Assembly: GCF_042453785.1 (NCBI RefSeq)
Contig: NC_091675.1
Coordinates: forward strand, 53,578,501-53,642,500
Source of the DNA: Malus domestica
Lineage: Eukaryota; Streptophyta; Magnoliopsida; Rosales; Rosaceae
Direction: 5' to 3'
DNA length: 64,000 bases
A program made the position numbers and the translations under genes. Below the pieces are notes generated by a model. It did not search any database. It saw only the letters and a program-made list of their open reading frames with translations, and had not been told where the DNA came from. Positions 59,242 to 64,000 of this stretch are shown one piece after another. The number at the start of each line of letters is the position of its first letter. Position 1 is the stretch's first letter.

Positions 59242-60040
59242 ATGTCCAATGTAGCCAAAAGTTGTGTTTTGCCTCCACTTTTCTTCCACTGATCGATGTT
59301 GCATGCCACGCCTGACCAAGTTTCTTGCTTCCCTTGTGTGGGATAAGGCCGAGCTATTCCATTCCCGGCGCCTTCTTTCTCTGTCTCTCTGTCTCTCTCC
59401 TCACCTTGTGCGATTTGATTTCTGTTTATTGCCCTTGTCTGTTAAGTTAATGTCGGTGCACCTGGTAGCCAAATCCCAAAGTAAATTCTACTTGGGGCAG
59501 TTGACTTACCGGTGGTGGTAACTCAAAGCAGGTTCAGTATTTCAATCGTTATTGTATGTCTGAAGTAAATCATTTATTCATAAAATGTTGTATGTTCCAT
59601 TTTTTGCCCGTTGCAGAGTTCAGCATAGTACAAAAAGATGGGCCGATTGGATGGTAGCAAAAAAAATGTGAACTTGTAAAATGTTTCAAATGAAATCTGT
59701 GGTTTCTTTGATTTTGTTGTCACTGTTGGTATAATTGATATGCACGTATCGCACCTGTTCAAAATTTTAGTTATTTTTCTGTACAATTCTCGTATGCCAT
59801 GTCAGCATATTGGACAGAAAATTTGACCACGGATTTAACTATAGGAGATAAAAGTCGGAAACCCTCCCTCCTCTTAGTGTAGAATATCGTTTGTATTTGA
59901 GAAAATGACTTTCAAGGAGTATAGTGGCTTTCGTGAATACTTTCAGATGCATCTCGTCTCTGACCAAACACGCATGTTGAAAACATTAACCTTGTAAGTA
60001 CAAAGATTTGAGAACGTCCAGCAGTTGGTGTTTGGTCTAT
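59242..60040 (+). other. bZIP 3' untranslated region and flank
   Basis: No coding region recognised after the stop at 59241. Confidence 0.5.
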
Positions 60041-60044
60041 AGAG

Positions 60045-60400
60045 GATGTGGAAATGTCAAAATGATGTAATTTTTAACGGAGGTTTGCCGGTTGTGCAAA
60101 TAGCAGTGCGTGTCTGCTGTAAACAATGGGTCGAGTATCAAGTGGCGGTGAAGATGAAGAGGCCGCCGGCTGCAGAAAGTGCAGCAGCGGACCGGGGCTG
60201 CTGCTGCGGATGGATTTGTTAAACTGAACTGTGATGGGGCCTGATCTTCTTCAGGAGAAGACAATGGCTTTGATTGGATAGTGAGGGAGATACGGCGGGG
60301 TGTTTCATCACTGCGGGAAGGGAAGGGATTGCTCCTTGTTGCTCAAGTTTAATGGCTGAGGCGGAGGCGGTGCGTGCAGGCTTAATAGGTTTCTAGTCTC
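60045..60400 (+). mobile_element. LINE RNase H fragment
   Basis: Broken frames encode a plant LINE RNase H start (FVKLNCDGA-like near 60215, then DWIVREIRRG near 60270, then LMAEAEAVRAG near 60350). The DGA and E residues fit the RVT_3 RNase H family. It is short, frameshifted and lacks defined ends. Confidence 0.6.
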
Positions 60401-60451
60401 ATCTGCGTGCAGTGTCTTTCCGTTTTGCTCAATGGTTTTAATTATAATGGT

Positions 60452-61385
60452 GACGTGTAAATCAAGTAACAAAATCATAATCTCCTACGAGAAACAGCTT
60501 GGAATTCATGCCCAACGACAGTGCTCGAAAGATGGCTTTTGTAAGAGAAAGACTAGTGTATACAAGGAGGCCGACGAGCTCTCCAAACTTTGTGACGTTG
60601 GTGTAGCCTTGGTTGTTACGAAGCTGATCAAAAGAAGGGGATTAGGCCAATTCAGCTGGAGACGCGGCCGCAAGATCCAGCTGAATTCAATCGCATTCTC
60701 GACAGGTACAAGGCTTCCAAGGATGTTGCTACCCCGGTTTCCAAAAGAGAAGCTTCAGTTTGTCCCATTTTTATGAGGCCAAGAAGAAGAAAGATGATGG
60801 CGCTGATGATTGTGATGGTGATTATGATTGAGGACGGAGATGATGATGATGATGCCGATCCCAAGCTTCAAAAACAAGGCAAGAAGCAGATTTCCGAGGA
60901 CAAGTACCCAATATAGGATGCTTGGATTGACCTGTTTCCGGAAGATGAATTGATTAAACTCATCGCTTCACTCGAATCCAAGATACATGCCTCGACACTG
61001 GAGATTGATTCCATGGAAAGATATAAGATTTATGCTGCAAAACAAAATTTAAAATTTATCCCGAACTGCGTCAAGCTCAAGCAAAACACCGGGACACTTG
61101 AAGCCTGCGAATTTTTACGTGCAGAATCCCCCCTCTCAAGACCCAGTAAAGCCATTCATTCATGACGCATTTGGTAAAAAAATTACTCACGAATTGGCCC
61201 AATGGGGTGGTTTTAATAAGAATTCGGTGAATGCTGCTACTACTAGTACTAGTACTAGTACTTCAGCCTTGCAATGGAAGAATCCGATGAGTACTACTTC
61301 TGCTACTAGTACTTCAGCCATGGAATCGAAGCCTCCACTGCCTGTGAAATGTCCAATGCTGCCAAGTGCGTGAATTTCAAGCTCA
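60452..61385 (+). pseudogene. Type I (M-gamma) MADS-box pseudogene
   Basis: The sequence follows the gene at 63340 closely (ACAGTGCTCGAAAGATGGC, GTATACAAGGAGGCCGACG, TTCAATCGCATTCTCGACAG) but is split over several frames, with stops such as TAG at 60914. The match also covers 35 bp upstream (60452-60486 against 63071-63105). Between these, about 245 bp that contain the promoter, leader and start codon of the intact gene are missing. Near 61240-61310 is a TACTAG microsatellite. Confidence 0.85.
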
Positions 61386-61503
61386 GAATCACACAAGAAG
61401 ATTAATTAAGGACACCATCTCTAATCCTTGGTTATAGAACTTCTAGTCTTCTACTAATGTTTGGTTTTGTTTAGAGATTTGCGATTGTTTTGCAATTTTA
61501 ATT

Positions 61504-61979
61504 CTGTTGGAAGACTATAAATAAATTCGAAAGGATGTGTGTACCTTTATGCGGAAGCTTGAATCTCAACATGCTCTTACAAACACGAATAACTATTCTG
61601 ACTCTGCGTGCACATCTAGAACCTCGCAGGTTGTCGGGTTGGCTACGGTATATCGAGTTGCCCCTTGGTTTTCGCCTCCCAAGACCTAGAGCCAAAAGTG
61701 ATAGCCCTAAAGACCTAACTAGAATATTTGAACCGTAGAAAAGCTTGTGTTTCTTATATCTTCTCTCTTCGCCAAAGCCTCCTTATATAGTGGTTGGGAA
61801 GAGTGTACAAAGACTGAAAAGCCCATGAAAATCCCAAGTATATTCTAATATGAATATCTCTTGATTTTCATCTATTTATCACATAGATAATTAGGAGGTT
61901 AATAACCTTATGTGGGTGGAATATCCTTTGATATTATATAAGATAAAGCCTACAAATTCAATTAATTCACTGTTGGAAG
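61504..61979. mobile_element. Possible insertion flanked by CTGTTGGAAG
   Basis: The 10-bp direct repeat CTGTTGGAAG (61504-61513 and 61970-61979) encloses 456 bp. On the minus strand these show an LTR-like promoter (TATATAAGG near 61787) and leader. No clear terminal repeats. Could be an LTR fragment or chance. Confidence 0.3.
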
Positions 61980-62505
61980 TCGGTTATTTCGCTTCTGCTT
62001 TCGTTCTTGATAAAGTTATCCTGCCAAATTGTGTGCAATAGTAATTAAAATGAGATGATTAGTTGCTGCAAACTGTCCAATTTGTCACTCTAGTAAGCCG
62101 AGCATGATGAAGTGCATCTTGTACATCTGGTCGGTTTTAGCATCTGGTTGTTTCATTTGAACACAATATGTTGGCCTGTTGCAAATTCATTTGAACAGCC
62201 ATTATCGAGTCCGACTCAACAGCAAGAGGTAAGAATCCTCCATCAATTGCGAATTCCACCCCGGGTGGCAATTTGCACACAATCCACCTGCTACTCCTAC
62301 CATAATAACCACATACTAATAGCTAATAAAACATGTTGATCAGTAAGCAACTCCCAGGTCAACTATGGTCACTTGAGATGGGAAAAAAGTGGCGTGCGAT
62401 GGTAGGGGTAAAATATGAGAATTTACCTGTCTAATGATATTCCTCTTCATTTGTAAGTACGGGGTTTTAAGTTCATCTCACATGGAAAGCGATGAGATAT
62501 TATAT
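61980..62505. other. Intergenic, nothing recognised
   Basis: No gene or bounded element could be supported. Confidence 0.45.
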
Positions 62506-62507
62506 TT

Positions 62508-62860
62508 GGCTTTTTAGCCAAATGGCCTCTAAGATTGGCATAACTCCTCACTTTGATCCATGAAATTTAAAATCGGTAGCAGTAGTCTATGAGTTTGTCT
62601 ACCGTTAATCATTTTGGTTATTTCGTGAAAAATCTCTGTTAAATAAGGACCAAAATGACATAAGTACCCTTAATTTTTTTAAATCATTTGGCCTATTGTT
62701 TATTGAATTGAGGGTATTTTTGTCATTTTGGTTCTTATTTAACAGAGATTTTCACGGAATGAAGAGATGTCACTTCTATCGATTTCAAATATCAAGAACC
62801 AAAGTGAAGAGATGTCAATCTCAGGGACAATTTTGAATAAAAATGCCTCTTATACTTGTG
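62508..62860. mobile_element. Foldback MITE
   Basis: Long inverted arms: AAAATCTCTGTTAAATAAGG (about 62629) pairs with CTTATTTAACAGAGATTTTC (about 62736). Outer sequence such as CCTCACTTTGATCC pairs with GAACCAAAGTGAAGAG. The whole is near-palindromic and non-coding. Confidence 0.65.
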
Positions 62861-63191
62861 TTGAATTCGATGTATACCTAGTTAGTGGCCGGCCTATTGT
62901 GTGACCTAACCCAATCTTCCTCTCCTTAAATTGAATATCATTGAATAAAAAATAAAAAAAATTACCGGATGCCATTATTATCTTCCTTGCGGGAAAAGGG
63001 AAAGATGATTTTTTTCTTTAAAAAAAGGGTATTGTACATGGGGAAAAAAAAGAAAGATCAGAATGTCGATGACGTGTAAATCAAGTAATAGAATCATGAT
63101 CTCCTGATATATTTGGAAACTAGTTTTCTCAGTTTAATTTCTGTTTCCTATTTGAATTTGGTTTCCTTGTACAACATGCACCTCTTCCCGT

Positions 63192-63232
63192 ACTTCCCTC
63201 CCTCCCTCCCTCCCTCCCTCTATATATAACTC
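63192..63232 (+). promoter_or_regulatory. Pyrimidine tract and TATA box of MADS gene
   Basis: A (CCCT)n run at about 63195-63219 directly precedes TCTATATATAACTC (about 63219-63232), some 110 bp before the ATG at 63340. A Y-patch followed by TATA is a common plant core promoter arrangement. Confidence 0.6.
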
Positions 63233-63339
63233 AATCACCACCCTATTTGCTTGCTCATTGTGTATTACTTACAATTTAGAAATCGGAATTCGGAATTTGG
63301 AATTTCAGAGAGATCGCAGAGAAGATCGAGCAGAAGAAG

Positions 63340-64000
63340 ATGGTGGCTCCTACAAGAAGAAGCTTGGAACTCATACCCAACGAGAGTGCTCGAAAGATGG
63401 CCTTTCGGAAGCGAAAGAAAAATGTATACAAGAAGGCCGACGAGCTTTCCAAACTTTGCGACATTGATGTAGCCTTGATTGTCTACGAAGCTGATCAAAA
63501 CAAGGGCATCAGGCCAATTCAACCGGAGACGTGGCCACAAGATCCAGTTGAATTCAATCGCATTCTCGACAGGTACAAGACTTCCAGGGAGACTGCTGCC
63601 CCTGGTTTTTCCAAGAGAAACTTCGATTTGTCTGATTTTTATGAGGCCAGGAAGAAGAAAGATGAGAAAGATTACAGTAATGGTGACGACAATAATGATG
63701 ATGGTGATGATAGTGATGACGATGAGGATGCTCATGTTGATCCCGAACTTCATAAACCGGGCAATAAACAGATTTCTGAGGACAAGTACCCACCATGGGA
63801 TCCTCGAATAGACCTGTTTTCACAAGATGAATTGACTAAACTCATCGCTTCACTCGAAGCCAAGATACAAGCCTCGACACTGAGGATTGACTCCATGGAC
63901 AGATACAAGCTATATGCTGAAAAACAGAATCGAAATTTATCCCGGCCTGAGTCAAGCTCAGGAAAAACACTGCAACATCTGAAGCCTGCGAATTTTGATG
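63340..64000 (+). CDS. Type I (M-gamma, AGL80-like) MADS-box gene, partial
   Basis: The open frame from ATG 63340 runs without a stop to the window end (220 codons). Residues 1-60 form a type I MADS domain (PNESARKMAFRKRKKNVYKK, then ADELSKLCDIDVALIVYE). PETWPQDPVEFNRILDRYK follows, as in the AGL80/PHERES-type M-gamma group, where the W-P motif is typical. An acidic run (about residues 111-128, mostly D/N/E) and a helical segment (DELTKLIASLEAKIQASTLRI) come next. No intron is visible, as usual for the group. Relatives act in female gametophyte and endosperm. A decayed tandem copy lies 2.6 kb upstream. Confidence 0.88.
   Translation, partial: MVAPTRRSLELIPNESARKMAFRKRKKNVYKKADELSKLCDIDVALIVYEADQNKGIRPIQPETWPQDPVEFNRILDRYKTSRETAAPGFSKRNFDLSDFYEARKKKDEKDYSNGDDNNDDGDDSDDDEDAHVDPELHKPGNKQISEDKYPPWDPRIDLFSQDELTKLIASLEAKIQASTLRIDSMDRYKLYAEKQNRNLSRPESSSGKTLQHLKPANFD

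Overview
The window is nuclear DNA of a flowering plant, most likely Rosaceae (apple/pear group). The basis is intron-containing plant genes, an Hcr-Vf-like receptor protein gene, a Cassandra TRIM of the Rosaceae type, and dense plant transposons. Few genes look intact: an MRS2-4-type magnesium transporter (47444-50336), a group-E-like bZIP gene (55144-59241) and the start of a type I MADS-box gene that leaves the window (63340-64000). All three lie on the + strand at the right-hand end.

Layout. 1-3700: decayed Copia element on the minus strand, with a 1.0-kb hAT-type insertion (679-1680). 4915-5880: MULE-type insertion. 7768-14881: MRS2-4 pseudogene whose third (exon 2/3) gap carries a 5.0-kb composite insertion (9544-14562) made of a tRNA-Glu, a Tat retrotransposon tail and an RTE-type LINE 3' end, flanked by an 18-bp target duplication. 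15215-22017: MITEs, LINE debris and a third MRS2 fragment (19724-19965). 22615-23758: minus-strand LINE. 24333-26942: solo LTR. 27301-39839: complete 12.5-kb Ty3/gypsy element of the Tat lineage with identical 512-bp LTRs and a TSD AATCG. 40449-43292: receptor-like protein pseudogene with three in-frame stops. 44019-47043: 3.0-kb solo LTR. 47444-50336: MRS2-4. 50666-51232: Cassandra TRIM. 53880-59600: bZIP gene. 60452-61385: MADS-box pseudogene. 63340 to the end: MADS-box gene.

How the parts relate. The locus has been reshaped by local duplication (three MRS2-4 copies, one intact; two MADS copies, one intact; three copies of a receptor-gene upstream segment) and then filled with transposons. 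Many insertions are datable relative to each other because target duplications and, in several cases, homologous empty sites are present in the same window.

Most interesting. The Tat element carries a 226-codon ORF on the strand opposite gag-pol (36542-37222, minus). A second copy lies in the composite insertion (9739-10419, minus). Between the copies, residues 34-149 are identical although the DNA differs at 12 positions by my reading, all synonymous. That is the pattern of a protein kept by selection. The composite insertion itself has SINE-like architecture (tRNA head, LINE tail) on a 5-kb scale and is best explained by template switching during LINE reverse transcription.
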